Part shown: positions 1 through 10,313 of the stretch, piece after piece
How positions within the stretch are numbered: the first letter of the stretch is position 1
Layout: every line of letters starts with the position of its first letter
Source of the DNA: Crossaster papposus
Lineage: Eukaryota > Echinodermata > Asteroidea > Velatida > Solasteridae
DNA: 64,000 bases
Assembly (NCBI GenBank): GCA_037893245.1
Contig: JBAIAA010000262.1
Coordinates: forward strand, 2,542,001 to 2,606,000
Direction of reading: 5' to 3'
Position numbers and translations under genes: made by a program
The notes under the pieces: model-generated
What the model was told of the DNA's origin: nothing
The model's database searches: none
Seen by the model: only the letters and a program-made list of their open reading frames with translations

Positions 1-72
1 TAAAGCAGACATTCTAAAAACATTCTAAAATATGTATTACATTTGAATAACAGTGAAGCAAAAATACCTCTT

Positions 73-144
73 TAGCAGAGCGAGGTTTTGGTCCTCGGAC
101 CTCTGGGTTATGGGCCCAGCACGCTCCCACTGCTCCACTCTACT
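73..144 (-). pseudogene. Class 2 iMet-like copy (type example)
   Basis: CAT anticodon arm and variable loop match class 1. Differences: U3 (U3:G70 wobble), C11A (A11-G24 mismatch), A20G, and T-loop ACCAAAA (U55C, G57A), so the B box reads GGACCAAAACC. The T5 run is kept. Losing U55 removes a base normally modified to pseudouridine and weakens TFIIIC binding. About 72 similar copies are listed by start in the block entries. It could be a pseudogene, a poorly expressed tRNA or a source of tRNA fragments. Confidence 0.6.
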
Positions 145-246
145 TCATGTAAATTTAGAAACAGCAAACAAAATTAAAGCAGACATTCTAAAAACATTCT
201 AAAATATTTATTAAATTTGAATAACAGTGAAGCAAAAATACCTCTT

Positions 247-318
247 TAGCAGAGCGAGGTTTTGGTCTTCGGACCTCTGGGTTATGGGCCCAGCACGCTC
301 CCACTGCAACACTCTGCG
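247..318 (-). pseudogene. Class 3 iMet-like copy (type example)
   Basis: Shares the class 2 T-loop change. It also has A1C (no 1:72 pair), G10U and C11U in the D-stem, and often G52A (A52-C62 mismatch). The CAT anticodon arm is intact and a T5 run follows. Upstream on its strand lies a T-rich spacer and then the AGT copy. About 108 similar copies are listed in the block entries. Confidence 0.6.
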
Positions 319-367
319 TAACTATTTTTAATGAAAATGAAATCACTATCAAGGAAATAATTATCCT

Positions 368-439
368 GAGCAGACCGAGGTTGTGGTCATCCGAACTCTC
401 GGTTACTGACCACGAAAGTGTCTACTTCGTCACTCTGAG
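368..439 (-). pseudogene. AGT-anticodon tRNA-like copy (example of about 110)
   Basis: This 72-nt segment aligns to the iMet consensus without gaps at about 50 of 72 positions (my count). It keeps a possible anticodon stem with loop UCAGUAA, giving anticodon AGT. Only four of seven acceptor pairs form, and the B box has changed (GACCACAACC), so pol III activity and folding are doubtful. It has no T4 run directly after it. It sits in nearly every 224-bp unit, 121-192 bp above the class 3 start, for example 2606-2677. It looks like a fossil iMet copy carried along with its neighbour, not a working tRNA-Thr. Confidence 0.7.
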
Positions 440-2310
440 TCGAGTACCTCAAGTCATACCAAACACTTGTTAGCAGAGCGAGGTTTCGATCTTCGGACCT
501 CGGGGTTATGGGCCCAGCACGCTTCCACTGCGCCACTCTGCTTCATGTGAATTTAGAAACAGAAAACAAAATTAAAGCAGACATTTTAAAAACATTCTAA
601 AATATTTAGTAAATTTGAATAACAGTGAAGCAAAAATACCTCTTTAGCAGAGCGAGGTTTTGGTCCTCGGACCTCTGGGTTATGGGCCCAGCACGCTCCC
701 CCTGCTCCACTCTGCTTCATGTGAATTTAGAAACAGCAAACAAAATTAAAGCAGACATTCTAAAAACATTATAAAATATGTATTACATTTGAATAACAGT
801 GAAGCAAAAATACCTCTTTAGCAGAGCGAGGTTTTGGTCCTCGGACCTCTGGGTTATGGGCCCAGCACGCTCCCACTGCTCCACTCTACTTCATGTAAAT
901 TTAGAAACAGCACACAAAATTAAAGCAGACATTTTAAAAACATTCTAAAATATTTAGTAAATTTGAATAACAGTGAAGCAAAAATACCACTTTAACAGAG
1001 CGAGGTTTTGGTCTTCGGACCTCTGGGTTATGGGCCCAGCACGCTCCCACTGCTCCACTCTACTTCATGTAAATTTAGAAACAGCAAACAAAATTAAAGC
1101 AGACATTCTAAAAACATTCTAAAATATTTATTACATTTGAATAACAGTGAAGCAAAAATACCTCTTTAGCAGAGCGAGGTTTTGGTCCTCGGACCTCTGG
1201 GTTATGGGTCCAGCACGCTCCCACTGCTCCACTCTACTTCATGTAAATTTAGAAACAGCAAACAAAATTAAAGCAGCCATTCTAAAAACATTCTAAAATA
1301 TTTATTAAATTTTAATAACAGTGAAGCAAAAATACCTCTTTAGCAGAGCGAGGTTTTGGTCTTCGGACCTCTGGGTTATGGGCCCAGCACGCTCCCACTG
1401 CAACACTCTGCGTAACTATTTTTAATGAAAATGAAATCACTATCAAGGAAATAATTATCCTGAGCAGACCGAGGTTGTGGTCATCCGAACTCTCGGTTAC
1501 TGACCACGAAAGTGTCTACTTCGTCACTCTGAGTCGAGTACCTCAAGTCATACCAAACACTTGTTAGTAGAGCGAGGTTTCGATCTTCGGACCTCGGGGT
1601 TATGGGCCCAGCACGCTTCCACTGCGGCACTCTGCTTCATGTGAATTTAGAAACAGAAAACAAAATTAAAGCAGACATTTTAAAAACATTCTAAAATATT
1701 TAGTAAATTTGAATAACAGTGAAGCAAAAATACCTCTTTAGCAGAGCGAGGTTTTGGTCCTCGGACCTCTGGGTTATGGGCCCAGCACGCTCCCCCTGCT
1801 CCACTCTGCTTCATGTGAATTTAGAAACAGCAAACAAAATTAAAGCAGACATTCTAAAAACATTATAAAATATGTATTACATTTGAATAACAGTGAAGCA
1901 AAAATACCTCTTTAGCAGAGCGAGGTTTTGGTCCTCGGACCTCTGGGTTATGGGCCCAGCACGCTCCCACTGCTCCACTCTACTTCATGTAAATTTAGAA
2001 ACAGCACACAAAATTAAAGCAGACATTTTAAAAACATTCTAAAATATTTAGTAAATTTGAATAACAGTGAAGCAAAAATACCACTTTAACAGAGCGAGGT
2101 TTTGGTATTCGGACCTCTGGGTTATGGGCCCAGCACGCTCCCACTGCAACACTCTGCGTAACTATTTTTAATGAAAATGAAATCACTATCAAGGAAATAA
2201 TTATCCTGAGCAGACCGAGGTTGTGGTCATCCGAACTCTCGGTTACTGACCAAGAAAGTGTCTACTTCGTCACTCTGAGTCGAGTACCTCAAGTCATACC
2301 AAAAACGTGT

Positions 2311-2382
2311 TAGTAGAGCGAGGTTTCGATGCTCGGAACTCTGGGTTATGGGCCCAGCACGCTTCCACTGCGCCACTCTACT
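2311..2382 (-). tRNA. tRNA-iMet (CAT), U3:A70 compensated variant
   Basis: Acceptor reads AGUAGAG/CUCUACU: C3U and G70A together restore pairing. It also has G46U and G53C (C53-C61 mismatch), so function is doubtful. Confidence 0.6.
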
Positions 2383-2698
2383 TCATGTAAAGTTAGAAAC
2401 AGCAAACAAAATGAAAGCAGACATTCTAAAAACATTCAACAATATTTATTACATTTGAATAACAGTGAAGCAAAAATACCTCTTTAGCAGAGCGAGGTTT
2501 TGGTCTTTGGACCTCTGGGTTATGGGCCCAGCACGCTCCCACTGCAACACTCTGCGTAACTATTTTTAATGAAAATGACATCACTATCAAGGACATAATT
2601 ATCCTGAGCAGACCGAGGTTGTGGTCATCCAAACTCTCGGTTACTGACCAATAAAGTGTCTACTTCGTCACTCTGAGTCGAGTACCTCAAGTCATACC

Positions 2699-2703
2699 AA
2701 AAA
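2699..2703 (-). terminator. Pol III T5 terminator (type example, short 31-bp spacer)
   Basis: A5 on the plus strand, so TTTTT on the tRNA strand, 5 nt past the gene. Present at most class 1 copies that follow a 224-bp unit, at gene start minus 10 to minus 6. Confidence 0.8.
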
Positions 2704-2708
2704 CTTGT

Positions 2709-2780
2709 TAGCAGAGCGAGGTTTCGATCCTCGGACCTCTGGGTTATGGGCCCAGCACGCTTCCACTGCGCCACTCTGCT
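2709..2780 (-). tRNA. tRNA-iMet (CAT), consensus copy
   Basis: Initiator methionine tRNA, which brings Met to the P site of the small ribosomal subunit with eIF2-GTP. All seven acceptor pairs form, starting with A1:U72. D-stem GCGC/GCGU, anticodon stem CUGGG/CCCAG, loop CCCAUAA (C33, anticodon CAU), T-stem CGAGG/CCUCG and T-loop AUCGAAA (A54, A60). A box TGGCGCAGTGG and B box GGATCGAAACC are present. There is no intron and no encoded CCA. The terminator is a T5 run at 2699-2703. Compared with human iMet (from memory) the main changes are U16 and T-stem pairs G50:C64 and A51:U63. This entry is the reference for later copies. Confidence 0.95.
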
Positions 2781-4262
2781 TCATGTGAATTTAGAAACAG
2801 CAAACAAAATTAAAGCAAACATTCTAAAAACATTCTAAAATAGTTATTATATTTGAATAAAAGTGAAGCAAACATACCTCTTTGGCAGAGCGAAATTTTG
2901 GTCTTCGGACCTCTGGGTTATGGGCCCAGCACGCTCCCACTGCACCACTCTGCGTAACTATTTTTAATGAAAATGAAAATGAAATCACTATCAAGGACAT
3001 AATTATCCTGAGCAGACCGAGGTTGTGGTCATCCGAAATATCGGTTACTGGCCAAGAAAGTGTCTACTTCGTCACTCTGAGTCGAGTACCTCAAGTCATA
3101 CCAAAAACGTGTTAGCAGAGCGAGGTTTCGATCTTCGGACCTCTGGGTTAAGGGACCAGCACGCTTCCACTGCGTCACTCTACTTCATGTAAAGTTAGAA
3201 ACAGAAAACAAAATTAAAGCAGAGATTCTAAAAACATTCTAAAATATTTATCACATTTGAATAACAGTGAAGCAAAAATACCTCTTCAGCAGGGCGAGGT
3301 TTTGGTCTTCGGACCTCTGGGTTATGGGCCCAGCACGCTCCCACTGCAACACTCTGCGTAACTATTTGTAATGAAAATGAAAATGAAATCACTATCAAGG
3401 ACATAATTATCCTGAGCAGACCGAGGTTGTGGTCATCCGAACTCTCGGTTACTGACCACGAAAGTGTCTACTTCGTCACTCTGAGTCGAGTACCTCAAGT
3501 CATACCAAACACTTGTTAGTAGAGCGAGGTTTCGATCTTCGGACCTCGGGGTTATGGGCCCAGCACGCTTCCACTGCGGCACTCTGCTTCATGTGAATTT
3601 AGAAACAGAAAACAAAATTAAAGCAGACATTTTAAAAACATTCTAAAATATTTAGTAAATTTGAATAACAGTGAAGCAAAAATACCTCTTTAGCAGAGCG
3701 AGGTTTTGGTCCTCGGACCTCTGGGTTATGGGCCCAGCACGCTCCCCCTGCTCCACTCTGCTTCATGTGAATTTAGAAACAGCAAACAAAATTAAAGCAG
3801 ACATTCTAAAAACATTATAAAATATGTATTACATTTGAATAACAGTGAAGCAAAAATACCTCTTTAGCAGAGCGAGGTTTTGGTCCTCGGACCTCTGGGT
3901 TATGGGCCCAGCACGCTCCCACTGCTCCACTCTACTTCATGTAAATTTAGAAACAGCACACAAAATTAAAGCAGACATTTTAAAAACATTCTAAAATATT
4001 TAGTAAATTTGAATAACAGTGAAGCAAAAATACCACTTTAACAGAGCGAGGTTTTGGTATTCGGACCTCTGGGTTATGGGCCCAGCACGCTCCCACTGCA
4101 ACACTCTGCGTAACTATTTTTAATGAAAATGAAATCACTATCAAGGAAATAATTATCCTGAGCAGACCGAGGTTGTGGTCATCCGAACTCTCGGTTACTG
4201 ACCAAGAAAGTGTCTACTTCGTCACTCTGAGTCGAGTACCTCAAGTCATACCAAAAACGTGT

Positions 4263-4334
4263 TAGTAGAGCGAGGTTTCGATGCTCGGAACTCTGGGTTA
4301 TGGGCCCAGCACGCTTCCACTGCGCCACTCTACT
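4263..4334 (-). tRNA. tRNA-iMet (CAT), U3:A70 compensated variant
   Basis: Identical partner of 2311. Confidence 0.6.
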
Positions 4335-4660
4335 TCATGTAAAGTTAGAAACAGCAAACAAAATGAAAGCAGACATTCTAAAAACATTCAACAATATTTA
4401 TTACATTTGAATAACAGTGAAGCAAAAATACCTCTTTAGCAGAGCGAGGTTTTGGTCTTTGGACCTCTGGGTTATGGGCCCAGCACGCTCCCACTGCAAC
4501 ACTCTGCGTAACTATTTTTAATGAAAATGACATCACTATCAAGGACATAATTATCCTGAGCAGACCGAGGTTGTGGTCATCCAAACTCTCGGTTACTGAC
4601 CAATAAAGTGTCTACTTCGTCACTCTGAGTCGAGTACCTCAAGTCATACCAAAAACTTGT

Positions 4661-4732
4661 TAGCAGAGCGAGGTTTCGATCCTCGGACCTCTGGGTTATG
4701 GGCCCAGCACGCTTCCACTGCGCCACTCTGCT
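4661..4732 (-). tRNA. tRNA-iMet (CAT), consensus copy
   Basis: Identical to the copy at 2709 and its partner in the 1952-bp repeat. T5 at 4651-4655. Confidence 0.95.
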
Positions 4733-5462
4733 TCATGTGAATTTAGAAACAGCAAACAAAATTAAAGCAAACATTCTAAAAACATTCTAAAATAGTTATT
4801 ATATTTGAATAAAAGTGAAGCAAACATACCTCTTTGGCAGAGCGAAATTTTGGTCTTCGGACCTCTGGGTTATGGGCCCAGCACGCTCCCACTGCACCAC
4901 TCTGCGTAACTATTTTTAATGAAAATGAAAATGAAATCACTATCAAGGACATAATTATCCTGAGCAGACCGAGGTTGTGGTCATCCGAAATATCGGTTAC
5001 TGGCCAAGAAAGTGTCTACTTCGTCACTCTGAGTCGAGTACCTCAAGTCATACCAAAAACGTGTTAGCAGAGCGAGGTTTCGATCTTCGGACCTCTGGGT
5101 TAAGGGACCAGCACGCTTCCACTGCGTCACTCTACTTCATGTAAAGTTAGAAACAGAAAACAAAATTAAAGCAGAGATTCTAAAAACATTCTAAAATATT
5201 TATCACATTTGAATAACAGTGAAGCAAAAATACCTCTTCAGCAGGGCGAGGTTTTGGTCTTCGGACCTCTGGGTTATGGGCCCAGCACGCTCCCACTGCA
5301 ACACTCTGCGTAACTATTTGTAATGGAAATGAAATCACTATCAAGGAAATCATTATCCTGAGCAGACCGAGGTTGTGGTCATCCGAACTCTCGGTTACTG
5401 ACCAAGAAAGTGTCTACTTCGTCACTCTGAGTCGAGTACCTCAAGTCATACCAAAAACTTGT

Positions 5463-5534
5463 TAGCAGAGCGAGGTTTCGATCCTCGGACCTCTGGGTTA
5501 TGGGCCCAGCACGCTTCCACTGCGCCACTCTGCT
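5463..5534 (-). tRNA. tRNA-iMet (CAT), consensus copy
   Basis: All 72 positions match. T5 at 5453-5457. Upstream on its strand is a class 2 copy (5637). Confidence 0.95.
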
Positions 5535-5810
5535 TCATGTGAATTTAGAAACAGCAAACAAAATTAAAGCAGACATTCTAAAAACATTCTAAAATATGTA
5601 TTATATTTGAATAACAGTGAAGCAAAAATACATCTTTAGCAGAGCGAGGTTTTGGTCCTCGGACCTCTGGGTTATGGGCCCAGCACGCTCCCACTGCTCC
5701 ACTCTACTTCATGTAAATTTAGAAACAGCAAACAAAATTAAAACAGACATTCTAAAAACATTCTAAAATATTTATTAAATTTGAATAACAGTGAAGCAAA
5801 AATACCTCTT

Positions 5811-5882
5811 TAGCAGAGCGAGGTTTCGATCCTCGGACGTCTGGGTTATGGGCCCAGCACGCTTCCACTGCGCCACTCTACT
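5811..5882 (-). tRNA. tRNA-iMet (CAT), G45C / U3 variant
   Basis: Two changes from consensus: variable-loop G45C, and C3U giving a U3:G70 wobble. All stems still form. T5 8 nt downstream. Confidence 0.85.
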
Positions 5883-5985
5883 TCATTTGAATTTAGAAAC
5901 AGCAAATAAAATTAAAGCAGACATTCTAAAAAACATTCTAAAATATGTATTACATTTGAATAACAGTGAAGCAAAAATACCTCTT

Positions 5986-6057
5986 TAGCAGAGCGAGGTT
6001 TCGATCCTCGGACGTCTGGGTTATGGGCCCAGCACGCTTCCACTGCGCCACTCTACT
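5986..6057 (-). tRNA. tRNA-iMet (CAT), G45C / U3 variant
   Basis: Same sequence as 5811. The spacer between them has one extra A, so the step is 175 bp. Confidence 0.85.
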
Positions 6058-6557
6058 TCATGTAAATTTAGAAACAGCAAACAAAATTAAAACAGACATT
6101 CTAAAAACATTCTAAAATATTTATTAAATTTGAATAACAGCGAAGCAAAAATACCTCTTTAGCAGAGCGAGGTTTTGGTCTTCGGACCTCTGGGTTATGG
6201 GCCCAGCACGCTCCCACTGCTCCACTCTACTTCATGTAAATTTAGAAACAGCAAACAAAATTAAAACAGACATTCTAAAAACATTCTAAAATATTTATTA
6301 AATTTGAATAACAGTGAAGCAAAAATACCTCTTTAGCAGAGCGAGGTTTTGGTCTTCGGACCTCTGGGTTATGGGCCCAGCACGCTCCCACTGCAACACT
6401 CTGCGTAACTATTTTTAATGAAAATGAAATCACTATCAAGGAAATAATTATCCTGAGCAGACCGAGGTTGTGGTCATCCGAACTCTCGGTTACTGACCAA
6501 GAAAGTGTCTACTTCGTCACTCTGAGTCGAGTACCTCAAGTCATACCAAAAATTTGT

Positions 6558-6629
6558 TAGCAGAGCGAGGTTTCGATCCTCGGACCTCTGGGATATGGGC
6601 CCAGCACGCTTCCACTGCGCCACTCTGCT
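6558..6629 (-). tRNA. tRNA-iMet (CAT), A38U variant
   Basis: Single change in the anticodon loop next to the stem (CCCAUAU). Marks the start of the 2014-bp repeat. Confidence 0.8.
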
Positions 6630-6905
6630 TCATGTGAATTTAGAAACAGCAAACAAAATTAAAGCAGACATTCTAAAAACATTCTAAAATATGTATTATA
6701 TTTGAATAACAGTGAAGCAAAAATACCTCTTTAGCAGAGCGAGGTTTTGGTCCTCGGACCTCTGGGTTATGGGCCCAGCACGCTCCCACTGCTCCACTCT
6801 ACTTCATGTAAATTTAGAAACAGCAAACAAAATTAAAACAGACATTCTAAAAACATTCTAAAATATTTATTAAATTTGAATAACAGTGAAGCAAAAATAC
6901 CTCTT

Positions 6906-6977
6906 TAGCAGAGCGAGGTTTCGATCCTCGGACGTCTGGGTTGTGGGCCCAGCACGCTTCCACTGCGCCACTCTACT
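6906..6977 (-). tRNA. iMet-bodied tRNA with anticodon CAC
   Basis: A G45C/U3 copy with one further change, U36C, so the anticodon is CAC, complementary to GUG. The initiator body is otherwise unchanged and T5 is present. Confidence 0.7.
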
Positions 6978-7079
6978 TCATTTGAATTTAGAAACAGCAA
7001 ACAAAATTAAAGCAGACATTCTAAAAACATTCTAAAATATGTATTACATTTGAATAACAGTGAAGCAAAAATACCTCTT

Positions 7080-7151
7080 TAGCAGAGCGAGGTTTCGATC
7101 CTCGGACGTCTGGGTTATGGGCCCAGCACGCTTCCACTGCGCCACTCTACT
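7080..7151 (-). tRNA. tRNA-iMet (CAT), G45C / U3 variant
   Basis: Second of a G45C pair; the first (6906) has the CAC anticodon. Confidence 0.85.
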
Positions 7152-7651
7152 TCATGTAAATTTAGAAACAGCAAACAAAATTAAAACAGACATTCTAAAA
7201 ACATTCTAAAATATTTATTAAATTTGAATAACAGCGAAGCAAAAATACCTCTTTAGCAGAGCGAGGTTTTGGTCTTCGGACCTCTGGGTTATGGGCCCAG
7301 CACGCTCCCACTGCTCCACTCTACTTCATGTAAATTTAGAAACAGCAAACAAAATTAAAACAGACATTCTAAAAACATTCTAAAATATTTATTAAATTTG
7401 AATAACAGTGAAGCAAAAATACCTCTTTAGCAGAGCGAGGTTTTGGTCTTCGGACCTCTGGGTTATGGGCCCAGCACGCTCCCACTGCAACACTCTGCGT
7501 AACTATTTTTAATGAAAATGAAATCACTATCAAGGAAATAATTATCCTGAGCAGACCGAGGTTGTGTTCATCCGAACTCTCGGTTACTGACCAAGAAAGT
7601 GTCTACTTCGTCACTCTGAGTCGAGTACCTCAAGTCATACCAAAAACTTGT

Positions 7652-7723
7652 TAGCAGAGCGAGGTTTCGATCCTCGGACCTCTGGGTTATGGGCCCAGCA
7701 CGCTTCCACTGCGCCACTCTGCT
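7652..7723 (-). tRNA. tRNA-iMet (CAT), consensus copy
   Basis: Match at all positions. T5 at 7642-7646. Its repeat partner at 9666 carries G18A. Confidence 0.95.
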
Positions 7724-7825
7724 TCATGTGAATTTAGAAACAGCAAACAAAATTAAAGCAGACATTCTAAAAACATTCTAAAATATGTATTACATTTGAA
7801 TAACAGTGAAGCAAAAATACCTCTT

Positions 7826-7897
7826 TAGAAGAGCGAGGTTTCGATCCTCGGACCTCTGGGTTATGGGCCCAGCACGCTTCCACTGCGCCACTCTGCT
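7826..7897 (-). tRNA. tRNA-iMet (CAT), G70U variant
   Basis: Single change leaves a C3-U70 mismatch in the acceptor stem. A and B boxes intact. Confidence 0.75.
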
Positions 7898-8160
7898 TTA
7901 TGTGAATTTAGAAACAGCAAACAAAATTAAAGCAGACATTCTAAAAACATTCTAAAATATTTATTACATTTGAATAACAGTGAAGCAAAAATACCTCTTT
8001 AGCAGAGCGAGGTTTTGGTCTTCGCACCTCTGGGTTATGGGCCCAGCACGCTCCCACTGCTCCACTCTACTTCATGTAAATTGAGAAACAGCAAACAAAA
8101 TTAAAGCAGACATTCTAAAAACATTCTAAAATATTTATTAAATTTGAATAACATTGAAGC

Positions 8161-8165
8161 AAAAA
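8161..8165 (-). terminator. Pol III T5 terminator (type example, 102-bp spacer)
   Basis: TTTTT 8 nt past the gene, at gene start minus 13 to minus 9. Found after nearly all class 2 and 3 copies and class 1 copies in the 174-bp context. Confidence 0.8.
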
Positions 8166-8173
8166 TACCTCTT

Positions 8174-8245
8174 TAGCAGAGCGAGGTTTCGATCCTCGGA
8201 CCTCTGGGTTATGGGCCCAGCACGCTTCCACTGCGCCACTCTGCT
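8174..8245 (-). tRNA. tRNA-iMet (CAT), consensus copy in a 174-bp context
   Basis: Match at all positions. Here the downstream spacer is the 174-unit type, and the T5 run is at 8161-8165, 8 nt past the gene. Confidence 0.95.
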
Positions 8246-8571
8246 TCATTTGAATTTAGAAACAGCAAACAAAATTAAAGCAGACATTCTAAAAACATTC
8301 TAAAATATGTATTACATTTGAATAACAGTGAAGCAAAAATACCTCTTTAGCAGAGCGAGGTTTTGGTCTTCGGACCTCTGGGTTATGGGCCCAGCACGCT
8401 CCCACTGCAACACTCTGCGTAACTATTTTTAATGAAAATGAAATCACTATCAAGGAAATAATTATCCTGAGCAGACCGAGGTTGTGGTCAACCGAACTCT
8501 CGGTTACTGACCAATAAAGTGTCTACTTCGTCACTCTGAGTCGAGTACCTCAAGTCATACCAAAAATTTGT

Positions 8572-8643
8572 TAGCAGAGCGAGGTTTCGATCCTCGGACC
8601 TCTGGGATATGGGCCCAGCACGCTTCCACTGCGCCACTCTGCT
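8572..8643 (-). tRNA. tRNA-iMet (CAT), A38U variant
   Basis: Equivalent of 6558 in the second repeat copy. Confidence 0.8.
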
Positions 8644-8919
8644 TCATGTGAATTTAGAAACAGCAAACAAAATTAAAGCAGACATTCTAAAAACATTCTA
8701 AAATATGTATTATATTTGAATAACAGTGAAGCAAAAATACCTCTTTAGCAGAGCGAGGTTTTGGTCCTCGGACCTCTGGGTTATGGGCCCAGCACGCTCC
8801 CACTGCTCCACTCTACTTCATGTAAATTTAGAAACAGCAAACAAAATTAAAACAGACATTCTAAAAACATTCTAAAATATTTATTAAATTTGAATAACAG
8901 TGAAGCAAAAATACCTCTT

Positions 8920-8991
8920 TAGCAGAGCGAGGTTTCGATCCTCGGACGTCTGGGTTATGGGCCCAGCACGCTTCCACTGCGCCACTCTACT
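8920..8991 (-). tRNA. tRNA-iMet (CAT), G45C / U3 variant
   Basis: Equivalent of 6906 but with the CAT anticodon, so CAC arose in the other repeat copy. Confidence 0.85.
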
Positions 8992-9093
8992 TCATTTGAA
9001 TTTAGAAACAGCAAACAAAATTAAAGCAGACATTCTAAAAACATTCTAAAATATGTATTACATTTGAATAACAGTGAAGCAAAAATACCTCTT

Positions 9094-9165
9094 TAGCAGA
9101 GCGAGGTTTCGATCCTCGGACGTCTGGGTTATGGGCCCAGCACGCTTCCACTGCGCCACTCTACT
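9094..9165 (-). tRNA. tRNA-iMet (CAT), G45C / U3 variant
   Basis: Equivalent of 7080 in the second 2014-bp repeat. Confidence 0.85.
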
Positions 9166-9665
9166 TCATGTAAATTTAGAAACAGCAAACAAAATTAAAA
9201 CAGACATTCTAAAAACATTCTAAAATATTTATTAAATTTGAATAACAGCGAAGCAAAAATACCTCTTTAGCAGAGCGAGGTTTTGGTCTTCGGACCTCTG
9301 GGTTATGGGCCCAGCACGCTCCCACTGCTCCACTCTACTTCATGTAAATTTTGAAACAGCAAACAAAATTAAAACAGACATTCTAAAAACATTCTAAAAT
9401 ATTTATTAAATTTGAATAACAGTGAAGCAAAAATACCTCTTTAGCAGAGCGAGGTTTTGGTCTTCGGACCTCTGGGTTATGGGCCCAGCACGCTCCCACT
9501 GCAACACTCTGCGTAACTATTTTTAATGAAAATGAAATCACTATCAAGGAAATAATTATCCTGAGCAGACCGAGGTTGTGGTCATCCGAACTCTCGGTTA
9601 CTGACCAAGAAAGTGTCTACTTCGTCACTCTGAGTCGAGTACCTCAAGTCATACCAAAAACTTGT

Positions 9666-9737
9666 TAGCAGAGCGAGGTTTCGATCCTCGGACCTCTGGG
9701 TTATGGGCCCAGCACGCTTCTACTGCGCCACTCTGCT
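9666..9737 (-). tRNA. tRNA-iMet (CAT), G18A variant
   Basis: Single change at G18, which normally stacks with base 55 to join the D- and T-loops, so folding may be weaker. It also hits the A box. Confidence 0.7.
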
Positions 9738-9839
9738 TCATGTGAATTTAGAAACAGCAAACAAAATTAAAGCAGACATTCTAAAAACATTCTAAAATAT
9801 GTATTACATTTGAATAACAGTGAAGCAAAAATACCTCTT

Positions 9840-9911
9840 TAGAAGAGCGAGGTTTCGATCCTCGGACCTCTGGGTTATGGGCCCAGCACGCTTCCACTGC
9901 GCCACTCTGCT
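9840..9911 (-). tRNA. tRNA-iMet (CAT), G70U variant
   Basis: Equivalent of 7826. Confidence 0.75.
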
Positions 9912-10276
9912 TCATGTGAATTTAGAAACAGCAAACAAAATTAAAGCAGACATTCTAAAAACATTCTAAAATATTTATTACATTTGAATAACAGTGAAGC
10001 AAAAATACCTCTTTAGCAGAGCGAGGTTTTGGTCTTCGGACCTCTGGGTTATGGGCCCAGCACGCTCCCACTGCTCCACTCTACTTCATGTAAATTGAGA
10101 AACAGCAAACAAAATTAAAGCAGACATTCTAAAAACATTCTAAAATATTTATTAAATTTGAATAACATTGAAGCAAAAATACCTCTTTAGCAGAGCGAGG
10201 TTTTGGTCTTCACACCTCTGGGTTATGGGCCCAGCACGCTCCCACTGCTCCACTCTACTTCATTTAAACTACTCTT

Positions 10277-10286
10277 GTGACGTCAC
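10277..10286. promoter_or_regulatory. CRE-like palindrome TGACGTCA
   Basis: GTGACGTCAC occurs 13 bp inside the insertion. The octamer TGACGTCA is the classic CREB/ATF site in animals. A single copy can arise by chance and no promoter is seen around it. Confidence 0.2.
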
Positions 10287-10313
10287 TCTATTCAGAAAAG
10301 TGTCGATTATTTT

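Larger units (their letters stand above)
1565..5330 (-). repeat. Higher-order repeat, 1952 bp, two copies
   Basis: Units 1565-3516 and 3517-about 5330 correspond in order and in private variants: TAGTAGAG 3' ends at 1565/3517 and 2311/4263, the damaged class 3 copies at 2883/4835, and CTT copies at 3113/5065. 1952 equals 6x174 + 4x224 + 12, the 12 coming from two 6-bp GAAAAT expansions. Confidence 0.85.
1..10263 (-). repeat. tRNA-iMet tandem array, block A
   Basis: Fifty-five units in head-to-tail order, spaced 174 or 224 bp (230 where a short GAAAAT repeat adds 6). Positions given are the low-coordinate end of each 72-nt tRNA, which is its 3' end. Class 2 starts: 73, 645, 819, 993, 1167, 1739, 1913, 3691, 3865, 5637, 6160, 6732, 7254, 8000, 8746, 9268, 10014, 10188. 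Class 3 starts: 247, 1341, 2087, 2485, 2883, 3287, 4039, 4437, 4835, 5239, 6334, 7428, 8348, 9442. Decayed class 1 copies not listed separately: 471, 1565, 3517 (U28-C42 and A52-C62 mismatches, T5 broken by one base) and 3113, 5065 (anticodon CTT). Bases 1-72 are spacer. Confidence 0.95.
6558..10263 (-). repeat. Higher-order repeat, 2014 bp, cut by the insertion
   Basis: Copy 1 is 6558-8571; copy 2 begins at 8572 and is interrupted at 10264. Both start with the A38U tRNA and carry the paired G45C copies. A third copy starts at 17550 and runs past the position where copy 2 is split, which gives the empty site. 2014 = 9x174 + 2x224. Confidence 0.85.

Noticed and set aside
368..439. Functional tRNA-Thr (AGT)
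   Set aside because: Acceptor pairing is only four of seven, the B box is degraded and no T run follows closely. Its closest relative visible here is iMet.
1565..5330. Assembly duplication rather than real repeats
   Set aside because: The paired copies differ by scattered substitutions and small indels (for example the 6-bp GAAAAT expansion), and offsets vary between blocks. Not excluded without raw reads.
1..10263. CRISPR array
   Set aside because: Repeats are 72-nt tRNAs with related, not unique, spacers, and the tRNA and terminator features are eukaryotic.
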